Shown: piece by piece, positions 43,468-52,065 of the stretch
Numbering within the stretch: position 1 is the stretch's first letter
Layout: each line of letters starts with the position of its first letter
Origin: Sphingomonas sp. 32-66-10
Lineage (GTDB): Bacteria > Pseudomonadota > Alphaproteobacteria > Sphingomonadales > Sphingomonadaceae
DNA length: 64,000 bases
Reading direction: 5' to 3'
Assembly: GCA_002280565.1 (NCBI GenBank)
Contig: NCEF01000003.1
Location: 1-64,000, forward strand
Made by a program: the position numbers and the translations under genes
The notes under the pieces: model-generated
What the model was told of the DNA's origin: nothing
Database searches by the model: none
Seen by the model: the letters and a program-made list of their open reading frames with translations, nothing else

Positions 43468-44622
43468 CTAAGCCAGTCCAACAGCTTGCCGGGGCAAGAC
43501 CTTATCATCGCTATTCTCTGACTGACCCGCTGCCTGCACCTCTAGCGTCGAAACACCAGTCGGTGGGAAGCTCAACAGCGCGATGACGTAGCCCAGGATC
43601 GCGCTGCCGCCGTAGCCGACCAGCGGCGTCGGATAGTTGCCGAGCACCGCTGCCGCGATCAATGCCGTCCAGACGGCTCCGAACACCAACACCGGCTCAT
43701 CACCTGCAGTGCGGCGCGCCAGTGTCGGGGCGACTGGCACCAGCAACAGCGTGAGCCCGGCCAGAACGGCGGCGCCCGGCACCAGTCCGGAACTGAACGC
43801 CGTGTACACAATCCGATCGACATAGGGCATGGCAGGCTGCACATCGACCCGCAGCATCGTCGCGCCAAACGCGAAGGCGGACAGCGCGAATGCGATCACG
43901 ACCGACCGGGTGGGGCGCAGCATCGCCAGTGCCGCCATTCCGGCAGCAAGCGCTCCCGCGCCCCCGCGGTCCGGCTGAATCGCCAGCGCCAGCGCCGCCA
44001 CTGCCACACCCGCCAGCCCAAGCCATCCGCGCGATCGCGCAAATCCGGTGGCGATCAGCGGGAGCACGATGAGCGCGGGCTGGAGCGCCAAGCCGGCCAT
44101 GCGAACCCAGCGGGTCGCACCGTTGACCGATATGCCAAACGAGGCGGTGGCCAATAGACCGATGGCAAGCGCCAGTGTGACCAGCGCGCCCGACGCCCAG
44201 CTGCGGCGGGAGAGCAACGCGGCGAGACCGAGACCGATTGCCAATGCGGCCGTATTGACCAGCAGATAGCGCATCGGCGCTCCAGCCAGTGCCATATAGC
44301 CCAGCCCCAGGATCGTCGCCGCCACTGCGCACATCGCTACGCGGCGGCGCGGCCCGTTCCACATCTCTCTGACGTTCGGCATCTCGATCCCCATTGCGCT
44401 TTGTGTCTTGCGATGGCGTCTCGCTCTGGCCAGCCATTCGGTTGCCCGGGCGGTCATCGCTTCGCGCAGGGCGCAGCCGAGGCAACCGAGCGCGAAGCCC
44501 AGCGCGGCGTGCGGCGCATCAATGGCATCCAGCTCTGCGCGCATTGCCGAAACCCAACGCCCCAGCCGCGCGGGCATTACATGGCGGGTGAGCCAAAGCA
44601 AAAATCGAGCAATCGCCATCAT
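43468..44622 (-). CDS. Divergent SEDS-family (FtsW/RodA-like) membrane protein with extra N-terminal domain
   Basis: 384 residues. An N-terminal ~85-residue basic/amphipathic domain (RFLLWLTRHVMPARLGRWV, LGFALGCLGCALREAM) is followed by about ten membrane segments. SEDS hallmarks are seen: VNGATRWVRMAGLALQPA (equivalent to the FtsW/RodA loop), LAIQPDRGGAGALAAG, MPYVDRIVYTAFSSGLVPG, where Asp269 aligns with the catalytic Asp of RodA, and NYPTPLVGYGGSAILGYVIA. So it looks like a peptidoglycan polymerase relative. No class B PBP is adjacent. Its start overlaps the PadR stop (ATGA). Family assignment is by motif reading only. Confidence 0.75.
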   Translation of the reverse strand: MMAIARFLLWLTRHVMPARLGRWVSAMRAELDAIDAPHAALGFALGCLGCALREAMTARATEWLARARRHRKTQSAMGIEMPNVREMWNGPRRRVAMCAVAATILGLGYMALAGAPMRYLLVNTAALAIGLGLAALLSRRSWASGALVTLALAIGLLATASFGISVNGATRWVRMAGLALQPALIVLPLIATGFARSRGWLGLAGVAVAALALAIQPDRGGAGALAAGMAALAMLRPTRSVVIAFALSAFAFGATMLRVDVQPAMPYVDRIVYTAFSSGLVPGAAVLAGLTLLLVPVAPTLARRTAGDEPVLVFGAVWTALIAAAVLGNYPTPLVGYGGSAILGYVIALLSFPPTGVSTLEVQAAGQSENSDDKVLPRQAVGLA

Positions 44623-44921
44623 GCCGGTCGCATTCGCGGCGATAAGCCACGCGGTGCTGCATCCGCACTGTTACGTGCAAGTTCTCGGCCCGTTGCGGTC
44701 AGCCGATAGACATGGCGCGGGGGCCGTCCGGGCGCGGGTTCCTCCCACCGTGCCTCAAGATGCCCCTGCGACTCCAGCCGGATCAGCAACGGATATAGCG
44801 TACCCGACTTGATCCCGGCCGCGCGACACAGGGCGTAGCCATGCGACCAGTCCGCCCCAGCCCTGTCGAGCAAGGCGAGGATGGTTTTGGCATGTGGCGA
44901 GAGGGCCCGGGACCGAAGCAT
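44619..44921 (-). CDS. PadR-family transcriptional regulator
   Basis: 100 residues. PadR winged helix: LSPHAKTILALLDRAGADWS, HGYALCRAAGIKSGTLYPLL (recognition helix) and LIRLESQGHLEARWEEPAPG, then RPPRHVYRLTATGRELAR. Lacks the longer C-terminal dimer helix of type I PadR, so it is the short form. It is the first gene of a pair with the SEDS-like protein and has a palindrome in its promoter (44932-44945). Confidence 0.9.
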   Translation of the reverse strand: MLRSRALSPHAKTILALLDRAGADWSHGYALCRAAGIKSGTLYPLLIRLESQGHLEARWEEPAPGRPPRHVYRLTATGRELARNSADAAPRGLSPRMRPA

Positions 44922-44931
44922 TCGCCATAAC

Positions 44932-44945
44932 TCTACCTATGTAGA
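44932..44945. promoter_or_regulatory. PadR operator candidate
   Basis: TCTACCTATGTAGA has perfect 5-bp arms (TCTAC/GTAGA) with a 4-bp spacer, 11 bp before the PadR start. On the minus strand TTGACT (44951-44956) sits as a -35, and the palindrome covers the spacer, so binding would block the gene's own promoter. PadR sites elsewhere have a similar inverted-arm form. Confidence 0.6.
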
Positions 44946-44971
44946 TTTATAGTCAATGGGGTTCGCGGCGA

Positions 44972-45706
44972 TTATTTTTCTTTCGGCTCGGCCAGCACGA
45001 TGATCGACAGACCCGGCGGCAGCGGGACGCGGCCGAGCAGATGGCGCTCCAGCCCGAAAATCCTTTCGAACGCCCAGTTGAGCGGCTTCGGCGGTGGCGA
45101 ATCGTCGCTGTCGTCCTTGCCGGTCAGCTTGCCCGCGACCCGCGCGGCGACCGCGGCGGGGAACAACAGCGAGTTGAACCAGCGCAGCTTGCGCCATTTG
45201 AGGCCGGCCTTGTCGAGCGCGGCGGTCAGCGTTGCCTTTGAATAGCGGCGCTTGTGGTGGTTCACCACGTCATGCGCGCTCCACATCCACTGATGCGCGG
45301 GGACCGTGATCAGGATCTTCCCGCCGGGCTTCAGCCGCTTGGCCATGCCGGCGAGTGCCGCAACGTCGTCCTCGACATGTTCGACGACGTCGAGCACGGC
45401 GATCAGGTCATATTGCCCCTCGGCCACCCCGGTGAGCTCAGGCAGCGGCGCGCTGCCGACGTCCTTGCCCAGCCGTGCGCTGGCGACGGTGCGGGCGGCC
45501 TCGTCGATCTCGATCGCATCGACCGAACCGAATGCTCCAAGCATCGGGAGGTTGTGGCCGGTGCCGCACCCAATCTCCAGGATCCGCGCACCCGCAGGCG
45601 GCTGCACATAGCGCGCGATATAATCGGCGAGGATGTCGCGGCGCGCCACATACCACCAATGGGTGGAATCATGTTCGGCCATGCGGTCGTAAACGATGCG
45701 GTCCAT
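44972..45706 (-). CDS. Class I SAM-dependent methyltransferase
   Basis: 244 residues from ATG 45706. Rossmann core: ARILEIGCGTGHNLPMLGAF (motif I), VDAIEIDEAARTVA, YDLIAVLDVVEHVEDDVAAL (motif IV), and LKPGGKILITVPAHQWMWSA. Begins 1 bp after the GtrA gene stop, so the two are one transcript; it may methylate a glycan or lipid intermediate, inferred from context. C-terminus has hydrophobic/basic helices. Confidence 0.87.
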   Translation of the reverse strand: MDRIVYDRMAEHDSTHWWYVARRDILADYIARYVQPPAGARILEIGCGTGHNLPMLGAFGSVDAIEIDEAARTVASARLGKDVGSAPLPELTGVAEGQYDLIAVLDVVEHVEDDVAALAGMAKRLKPGGKILITVPAHQWMWSAHDVVNHHKRRYSKATLTAALDKAGLKWRKLRWFNSLLFPAAVAARVAGKLTGKDDSDDSPPPKPLNWAFERIFGLERHLLGRVPLPPGLSIIVLAEPKEK

Positions 45707-45707
45707 A

Positions 45708-46136
45708 TCAGCGGAATACCAGCCAGCGATTGAGGATGAAGGTAAAAATCGTCGCGAGCCCGACTGCGGGCAGCAGCGGCACCCATCCGGGATAGCCGAG
45801 CACTGCCGTGCCAAGCCAGGTGATGACCGCGTTCAGCGCAACGCCCGACCCCTGCACCGCCACGAACTGCACCTTTTGTCGCGGGCCAGGATCGCGCGTG
45901 CCATGGCCCTTGAAGCTCCAGCGGCTGTGCAGGAAATAGCCCGCCGTTACCGCCACGGCAAAGGCGAAGGGCACGGCATAGACCGCATCCTTGCGCGCAA
46001 ATACCCAAAAGGTCAGCGGCAGATAGACGGCGGAATAGATCACGGTGGAAATGCCCCCCGCGATCCCGAAGCGGATCAGCTGGCCCAGCATCCCGCTCCG
46101 CCGCAAATCGTCCAGTCGATGATAGAGTGAAGCCAC
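45708..46136 (-). CDS. GtrA-family membrane protein
   Basis: 142 residues from GTG 46136, with four membrane spans. Family pattern: LIRFGIAGGISTVIYSAVYL, VTAGYFLHSRWSFKG, and a C-terminal FTFILNRWLVFR. GtrA proteins are thought to help flip undecaprenyl-phosphate-linked sugars. First in an operon with the methyltransferase. Its start region overlaps that of the divergent membrane protein, so promoters must overlap coding sequence. Confidence 0.9.
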   Translation of the reverse strand: MASLYHRLDDLRRSGMLGQLIRFGIAGGISTVIYSAVYLPLTFWVFARKDAVYAVPFAFAVAVTAGYFLHSRWSFKGHGTRDPGPRQKVQFVAVQGSGVALNAVITWLGTAVLGYPGWVPLLPAVGLATIFTFILNRWLVFR

Positions 46137-46198
46137 GCCCGCCTTGCCCTGAAGTCGCGCGCCGCCCTAATGCTCGCGCTGCAGAAGGGGAAGCGGTT

Positions 46199-48004
46199 TT
46201 GAGTTCGACACGATTCGCGGGGTTCGACCTCGAACGGGAACTGCGGACGCGCTGGGTGCGCTGGACGCTGCTCGTCTGGGTCGCGATTGCGGCCTGGTAT
46301 GTGTGGCAACGCTGGGGGTTGATCAACGCGCTCGCGCTCAGCGACACCGACGACAATATGCGGATGATGCAGGTGCGCGGCCTGCTCGCCGGGCAGGACT
46401 GGTATGACCTGCGCCAATATCGCCTCAGCCCGCCGAACGGCCTCGACATCCACTGGTCGCGGCTGGTCGATCTGCCGATCGCGGCGCTGATCCTGATCGT
46501 TCAGCCCTTTACCGGGACCGCAATGGCCGAGCGGTTGGCGGCGGGGATCGCCCCGCTCTTCCCGCTGGCCGTGACGATGCTGGCGATGGGCGCGGCAGTG
46601 CGCCGCTTGATCGCGCCCGCCGCCTGGCCGCTGGCGGTGCTGATCCTGATGGGCTGCACCGCGACGATGGCGCAGTTTGTGCCGCTGCGCATCGACCATC
46701 ATGGCTGGCAGCTCGCCTTTCTCGCGCTCGCCGTCATGGGCATCGCCGATCCGCAGCGGACGCGCGGCGGGCTGACCGTTGGCCTGGCCAGCGCGGGATC
46801 GTTGACGATCGGGCTGGAGCTGCTGCCCTTTTGCGCGATGGCCGGCGCAATCGTCGCGCTGCGCTGGGTATGGGACCGCGACGAGATGCCGCGCATGCGC
46901 GCTTATGGCCTCAGCCTGGCGGGCGGGAGCAGCGCCGGGTTCGTGCTGTTCGCGTCCAACGCCAATTACGCGATGCGCTGCGACGCGCTCACCCCGGTTT
47001 GGCTATCGGTGATGGTGGTCGCGGGCGCGCTGCTGGTGGTGCTGAGCCTGCTCAACCCCGCCAATCGCCTCGTCCGGCTGGGCGTAGCGGCAGCGGCGGG
47101 AGGGATCGTCGTCGGGGGCTTTGCCGGGCTGTTCCCGCAATGCCTGCAACGCCCGGAAGGCGTGTCGGACGAGCTGGCCAACACCTGGCTCAACAATGTC
47201 CGCGAGGCGCGGCCGATCTACAAGCACAGCTTCACCATGGCGTTCCCGATGGCGGTGCTGCCCGTGATCGGGATCATCGGCGCGGGATTCGCCGCGTGGC
47301 GCGCCAAGACCGCCGACAATCTGGTCGCCTGGGTTGCCATCGGGCTGTTCACGGCCTTCGCCGGGGCGATGCTGCTCTGGCAGGTGCGCGCGGGACCGGC
47401 GGCGCAGTTGCTGGCGGTGCCGGGCGTGGTTTGGCTCGTCTGGACGATCCTGCCCTGGTTCCTGCGGCACCGGTTGATGCTGGTGCGGATCTTTGGATCG
47501 GTCGTGGCGTTCCTGCTGGTATCGGGCCTGTTCGCCGGGCTGGTGGTCAAATATCTGCCCGTCAGCGACCCGCCCTCCAAATACCGTAGTACGGTGAGCC
47601 GCGCCAACAACCGCTGTGCCAGCGGCGCCGCGATGCGGATGATCGACCGCACGCTGCCGCCCACGACGCTGTTCACCCATGTCGATCTGGGCCCGCGGCT
47701 GATCGTGATGACGCGGCACAAGGGGATTGCCGGGCCGTACCACCGCAACGAGCGTGCGATCCTGGACGTGCATCATGGCTTTACCGGCAAGCCGGAGGCA
47801 TTCCGGGGCATCGCGCAGCGCTATGGCGCGCAATATCTGCTGGTCTGCCCGAACATGGCCGAGACCACCGTCTATCGCGCACGGGAGAAGGATGGATTCT
47901 ACGGGCAGCTTGCCAAGGGCAAGATTCCGGACTGGCTCGAACCGGTACCGCTGCCCAAGGGTGCGCCCTACCGGCTCTGGCGGATTCGGTACGATAGACC
48001 CTAA
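46199..48004 (+). CDS. GT-C-like multi-span membrane glycosyltransferase candidate
   Basis: About 601 residues from TTG 46199, which has a gaagggga ribosome binding site; an upstream GTG at 46127 would overlap the GtrA start. About 12-13 membrane segments. Just after the first one lies LSDTDDNMRMMQVRGLLAGQ with Asp49-Thr-Asp51-Asp52, the place of the acidic catalytic motif in GT-C enzymes, then YDLRQYRLSPPNGLDIHWSR. The soluble C-terminal domain (about 500-601) is periplasmic by prediction. Substrate unknown; a divergent GtrA/methyltransferase pair suggests lipid-linked sugar chemistry. Confidence 0.75.
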   Translation: MSSTRFAGFDLERELRTRWVRWTLLVWVAIAAWYVWQRWGLINALALSDTDDNMRMMQVRGLLAGQDWYDLRQYRLSPPNGLDIHWSRLVDLPIAALILIVQPFTGTAMAERLAAGIAPLFPLAVTMLAMGAAVRRLIAPAAWPLAVLILMGCTATMAQFVPLRIDHHGWQLAFLALAVMGIADPQRTRGGLTVGLASAGSLTIGLELLPFCAMAGAIVALRWVWDRDEMPRMRAYGLSLAGGSSAGFVLFASNANYAMRCDALTPVWLSVMVVAGALLVVLSLLNPANRLVRLGVAAAAGGIVVGGFAGLFPQCLQRPEGVSDELANTWLNNVREARPIYKHSFTMAFPMAVLPVIGIIGAGFAAWRAKTADNLVAWVAIGLFTAFAGAMLLWQVRAGPAAQLLAVPGVVWLVWTILPWFLRHRLMLVRIFGSVVAFLLVSGLFAGLVVKYLPVSDPPSKYRSTVSRANNRCASGAAMRMIDRTLPPTTLFTHVDLGPRLIVMTRHKGIAGPYHRNERAILDVHHGFTGKPEAFRGIAQRYGAQYLLVCPNMAETTVYRAREKDGFYGQLAKGKIPDWLEPVPLPKGAPYRLWRIRYDRP

Positions 48005-48624
48005 ATCCCGAAGCTCTGCTTCACCCCGTCGATCACGAACTGGATCGCCAGCGCCGCCAGCAGCACGCCGAGCAACCGGGTGATGACCGATTCGATCTTT
48101 GCGCCGAGCACCCGCATCAGCGGCCCGGCGGCGAGCAACGCGACGAGGGTCAGGACCAGCACCAGCGCGAGCGCGCCGAACACTGCGGCGGTCTCGCCCG
48201 GCCCCTCGGCGCGCGAGACGAGCAGCATGATCGTCGCAATCGATCCCGGTCCCGCAATCATCGGCATCGCCATCGGAAAGACCGAGACATCGTCGACCGT
48301 CGGTGCCTGCATCACCTTTTCCGCGCGATCCTCGCGGCGCTCCTGGCGCTTTTCGAACACCATTTCGAGCGCGATGATGAACAGCATGATCCCGCCCGCG
48401 ATGCGAAACGCGCTGAGGCTGATGCCGAGCGTGCGCAGCAGCGCCTCGCCCACCAGTGCGAACACCAGCAGGATCGCGGTCGCGATCATGACCGCGCGCA
48501 TCGCCATCGCCCGCTGCAACGTGGGGCGCGCGCCCTTGGTCAGGCCGGCATAGATCGGCGCGCAGCCCGGCGGGTCGATCACCACGAACAGCATGGCAAA
48601 GGCGGACAGGAACAGCTCGATCAT
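48001..48624 (-). CDS. MarC-family integral membrane protein
   Basis: 207 residues, six membrane spans. MarC/UPF0056 signature: FVVIDPPGCAPIYAGLTKGA near the start, FRIAGGIMLFIIALEMVFEK, FPMAMPMIAGPGSIATIMLL, ending LLGVLLAALAIQFVIDGVKQ. Function of the family is unresolved. Its ATG overlaps the galE stop (ATGA), so it is cotranscribed with galE. Confidence 0.93.
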   Translation of the reverse strand: MIELFLSAFAMLFVVIDPPGCAPIYAGLTKGARPTLQRAMAMRAVMIATAILLVFALVGEALLRTLGISLSAFRIAGGIMLFIIALEMVFEKRQERREDRAEKVMQAPTVDDVSVFPMAMPMIAGPGSIATIMLLVSRAEGPGETAAVFGALALVLVLTLVALLAAGPLMRVLGAKIESVITRLLGVLLAALAIQFVIDGVKQSFGI

Positions 48625-49622
48625 TGGGCTTGCCTCTCTGCCAGTTTGCGCTCCCAGGCGAGGGCGTCGCGGACGATCCGCTCAAGGTCGTCATATTGCG
48701 GGCGCCACGGCAGCGCGGCGAGGATCGCGCGATTGTCCGACACCAGTTCATCGGGATCGCCCGCACGACGCCCTTCGAGCCGACGATCGATCGTCACATT
48801 GGTCACGCGATCGACCGCGTCGAGCACTTCGAGCACCGAATAGCCGCGGCCATAGCCGGCGTTGAGCGTGTGGCTCGCGCTCGGATCGGCGATCAGCAGA
48901 TCGAGCGCGTGGACATGCGCGGCGGCGAGATCGCTGACATGGATATAGTCGCGCACCCCGGTGCCATCGGGCGTGGCAAAGTCCGTCCCGAACACAGAAA
49001 CCCCGTCGCGCTTCCCGGTCGCCGCCTCGACCGCGACCTTGATCAGATGCGTCGCGCCCGCCGTGCTCTGGCCGCTGCGCCCCTGCGGATCGGCACCCGC
49101 GACGTTGAAATAGCGCAGCGCGCAATAGTTGATCGGGTGCGCAGCAGCGACGTCCTTCAGCATGATCTCGGTCATCAGCTTGGACATGCCATAGGGGTTG
49201 ATTGGCTGCTTCGGCGCATCCTCACGCACCGGCACGACTTCGGGGATGCCATAGGTTGCGGCGGTGGAGGAGAAGATGAAGTGCTTTACCCCCTCGGCCA
49301 CCGCGCTTTCGATCAGGCTGCGGCTGGCGGCGGTGTTGTTGCGGTAATATTTGAGGGGGTCGCTGACCGACTCAGGCACCACCACCGATCCGGCGAAGTG
49401 CATGATTGCGGTCACTTGATGCTCGCGCAGCGCGGCGCGGACCTTGTCCTCATCGGCGATATTGGCAACGACCAGCGCCGCGCGCGGATCGACCGCCCAG
49501 TCGAAACCCGTGACCAGATTGTCCAGAACCACGACGCGCCAGCCCGCATCGAGCAGCGCGAGCACCGCATGGCTGCCGATATAGCCCGCCCCGCCCGTCA
49601 CCATCACCGTGCCGTCATGCAT
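48621..49622 (-). CDS. galE: UDP-glucose 4-epimerase
   Basis: 333 residues. Extended SDR: MVTGGAGYIGSHAVLALLDA, MHFAGSVVVPESVSDPLKYY, FSSTAATYGIPEVVPVREDA with the catalytic Ser, and NPYGMSKLMTEIML (Tyr-x-x-x-Lys). Interconverts UDP-glucose and UDP-galactose for surface glycans. First gene ahead of marC; divergent from msrA. Confidence 0.95.
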   Translation of the reverse strand: MHDGTVMVTGGAGYIGSHAVLALLDAGWRVVVLDNLVTGFDWAVDPRAALVVANIADEDKVRAALREHQVTAIMHFAGSVVVPESVSDPLKYYRNNTAASRSLIESAVAEGVKHFIFSSTAATYGIPEVVPVREDAPKQPINPYGMSKLMTEIMLKDVAAAHPINYCALRYFNVAGADPQGRSGQSTAGATHLIKVAVEAATGKRDGVSVFGTDFATPDGTGVRDYIHVSDLAAAHVHALDLLIADPSASHTLNAGYGRGYSVLEVLDAVDRVTNVTIDRRLEGRRAGDPDELVSDNRAILAALPWRPQYDDLERIVRDALAWERKLAERQAQ

Positions 49623-49692
49623 GTTCGTCTTGCCCCTAGTTGCGCGTCGCGCTCAATCCTATCTTGGCTCCCGTAGCAAGGAGTTGAAGCGC

Positions 49693-50238
49693 ATGACTAC
49701 CGAAACCGCAATTCTCGCGGGTGGTTGCTTCTGGTGTGTGGAAGCAGTGTTCAAGGACCTGATCGGCGTCGAGTCGGTCGAAAGCGGCTATATTGGCGGC
49801 CATGTCGACAACCCGACCTACAAGGCGGTGTGCAGCGGCAATACCGGCCATGCCGAGGCGCTGAAGGTCACGTTCGACCCGACGCAGCTGCGCTATGACG
49901 ACCTGCTCGACATCTTCTTTGCGACGCATGATCCGACGACGCTGAACCGTCAGGGCGGCGATGTCGGCACGCAATATCGCTCGGCGATCTTCCCCCAGTC
50001 GCCCGAGCAGGAAGCGGCAGCGCGCGCCGGCATCGAACGCAACGCCAGCGAATGGCCGGCGCCGATCGTCACCACGATCGAACATGCCGACACCTGGTGG
50101 CCGGCCGAGGACTATCACCAGAATTACTGGGAAGGCGAAGGCCAGCGCAACCCCTATTGCCTGGGCGTCATCCCGCCCAAGCTCAACAAGCTGCGCAAGA
50201 GCTTTGCCGCGCGGTTGAAGGCGAAAGAGGGGGCGTGA
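49693..50238 (+). CDS. msrA: Peptide methionine-S-sulfoxide reductase MsrA
   Basis: 181 residues from ATG 49693. Catalytic motif ILAGGCFWCVEAVF with Cys12 and Cys15, plus ESGYIGGHVDNPTYKAVCSG, and DVGTQYRSAIF. The ending AEDYHQNYW-type segment is present. Repairs oxidised methionine in the cytoplasm. Convergent with aqpZ, 13 bp apart. Confidence 0.96.
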   Translation: MTTETAILAGGCFWCVEAVFKDLIGVESVESGYIGGHVDNPTYKAVCSGNTGHAEALKVTFDPTQLRYDDLLDIFFATHDPTTLNRQGGDVGTQYRSAIFPQSPEQEAAARAGIERNASEWPAPIVTTIEHADTWWPAEDYHQNYWEGEGQRNPYCLGVIPPKLNKLRKSFAARLKAKEGA

Positions 50239-50251
50239 GCCCCCTCCCCGC

Positions 50252-50998
50252 TTACCCCTCTGCTGTCGGCAGCGGCCCGCCTTCGACCGGCGGCCGCTTG
50301 CCGGCATCGGCCCCCAGCACTTTGTAGGCGATCCCGCCCAGCACACCGCCGACGATCGGGGCGAGCCAGAACAGCCACAGCTGCTGGATCGCCCAGCCAC
50401 CGACGATCAGCGCGGGACCGGTGCTGCGCGCCGGGTTGACCGAGGTGTTGGTGATCGGGATCGAAATCAGATGGATCAGTGTGAGCGCAAGGCCGATCGC
50501 GATCGGCGCGAACCCGGCGGGCGCGCGGCTGTCGGTCGATCCCATGATGACGAGCAGGAAGACGAAGGTCAGCACAACCTCGATCGTCAGCGCTGCTTCG
50601 ATGCTGAACTTGCCCGGCGAATGATCGCCATAGCCGTTCGCCGCAAGACCGCCCGCCAGATCATAGCCGCCCGGGGCTCCGCTCGCGACCGTGTAGAGCA
50701 GCCACGCCGCCACCGCCGCGCCGATCAGCTGTGCGATGACATAGAGCGGGATATCCTTCCCCGAAAAACGCCCGCCCGCCCACAGACCCAGCGTCACCGC
50801 CGGGTTGAGGTGGCAGCCCGAAATATGCCCGATCGAATAGGCCATGGTCAGCACCGTCAGGCCAAAGGCCAGGCTGACGCCGAGCAGCCCGATCCCCACA
50901 TCCGGAAATGCCGCCGCCAGCACCGCGCTGCCGCACCCGCCGAACACGAGCCAGAAGGTGCCGATCATCTCGGCCAGGCCCCGTTGCACATTGGTCAT
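50252..50998 (-). CDS. aqpZ: Aquaporin Z
   Basis: 248 residues, six spans. Both NPA boxes are present ([18 protein letters not shown] and [19 protein letters not shown]), with the narrow-filter Cys/His/Arg environment typical of AqpZ. Conducts water across the inner membrane. C-terminal tail [15 protein letters not shown] is disordered. Confidence 0.95.
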   Translation of the reverse strand: MTNVQRGLAEMIGTFWLVFGGCGSAVLAAAFPDVGIGLLGVSLAFGLTVLTMAYSIGHISGCHLNPAVTLGLWAGGRFSGKDIPLYVIAQLIGAAVAAWLLYTVASGAPGGYDLAGGLAANGYGDHSPGKFSIEAALTIEVVLTFVFLLVIMGSTDSRAPAGFAPIAIGLALTLIHLISIPITNTSVNPARSTGPALIVGGWAIQQLWLFWLAPIVGGVLGGIAYKVLGADAGKRPPVEGGPLPTAEG

Positions 50999-51078
50999 CT
51001 CGCTCTCCCGCTATCGTGTCGTGACACGCCAGCTACGCGGCCAAACGAGCTTAGGAGTCGTTTCGTAGGTGTAAAGAG

Positions 51079-52017
51079 CTACCGCGTCGCAGCCCGCTTC
51101 AGTCGATCGTTGATGGCGAGGCCAATCCCGTCCTCCGGCACCACCGCGACTGCAATGGCCGCTCGGTCGCTGGCATCCGCGCGGTGGAGTGCGTCGAACA
51201 GGCGCGCGGCGGCTTGTGTGAGGTCGCCGGTCGCGGACAGCGTGTCATCGCCGTCAACCGCGCCAAAGCCGATCAGCCACTCGCCGTCCCGCGCCTCGGT
51301 TGCGTTCAGCCGCAATGGCTTCCGCGGGGCGTAATGGCTGGCGAGCTGGCCCGGCGCTTCGATCGCGTCCCCTGACCCGCCCAGCCAGCGCCCGATTTCC
51401 CGCTCGATCGCCTCCGCCGACACCGGACCGGGGCGCAGCAGGCGCGGTTGCGCGCCGACCGCGACGATGGTCGATTCGATCCCGCCGCTGGTCGCGCCAT
51501 CGTCGATGATCAGCGGGATGCGGTCAGCGAGCGACGCAGCGACATGGGCGGCGCGGGTCGGGCTGATGCTGCCGCTGGCATTGGCGGAGGGCGCGGCGAG
51601 CGGCTTACCGGTCGCCGCCAGCAATGCCTGCATGGCGCGATGCTGTGGCACCCGGATCGCGACCGTGGACAGCCCCGCTGTCACCAACCCCGCAATCGGC
51701 GCATCGGGGCGGAGCGGCAGCACCAATGTCAGCGGCCCCGGCCAAAAGGCATCGGCCAGCGCCCGCGCATCGCGGTCGAACATCGCGATCGCCTCGGCCG
51801 CGCGGCGATCGGCGACATGGACGATCAGCGGGTTGAAACTCGGCCGCCCCTTGGCGGCATAGATGCCCGCCACCGCCTCCGCATTGGTGGCGTCGGCGGC
51901 GAGCCCATAGACCGTCTCGGTCGGAGTCGCGACACACCGTCCCGCTGCAATGATCGCGGCGGCATCGGCAATGGCCGCCTCGCCGTAGGGTAAGATGCGG
52001 GGATTTGGCGCGGTCAT
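51079..52017 (-). CDS. L-threonylcarbamoyladenylate synthase (Sua5/TsaC)
   Basis: 312 residues. YrdC domain (about 15-200): GRCVATPTETVYGLAADATN, KGRPSFNPLIVHV, FWPGPLTLVLPL, VAIRVPQHRAMQALL, and PSANASGSISPT. A C-terminal Sua5 domain (about 220-312) with ASHYAPRKPLRL marks the long Sua5 form. First step of tRNA t6A37 synthesis. Divergent from the acyl-CoA dehydrogenase gene. Confidence 0.94.
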   Translation of the reverse strand: MTAPNPRILPYGEAAIADAAAIIAAGRCVATPTETVYGLAADATNAEAVAGIYAAKGRPSFNPLIVHVADRRAAEAIAMFDRDARALADAFWPGPLTLVLPLRPDAPIAGLVTAGLSTVAIRVPQHRAMQALLAATGKPLAAPSANASGSISPTRAAHVAASLADRIPLIIDDGATSGGIESTIVAVGAQPRLLRPGPVSAEAIEREIGRWLGGSGDAIEAPGQLASHYAPRKPLRLNATEARDGEWLIGFGAVDGDDTLSATGDLTQAAARLFDALHRADASDRAAIAVAVVPEDGIGLAINDRLKRAATR

Positions 52018-52065
52018 TTGCCATCGCTATAGCGCAGGCAAAAGCGCCGCAAGAGAGAGGACGAA

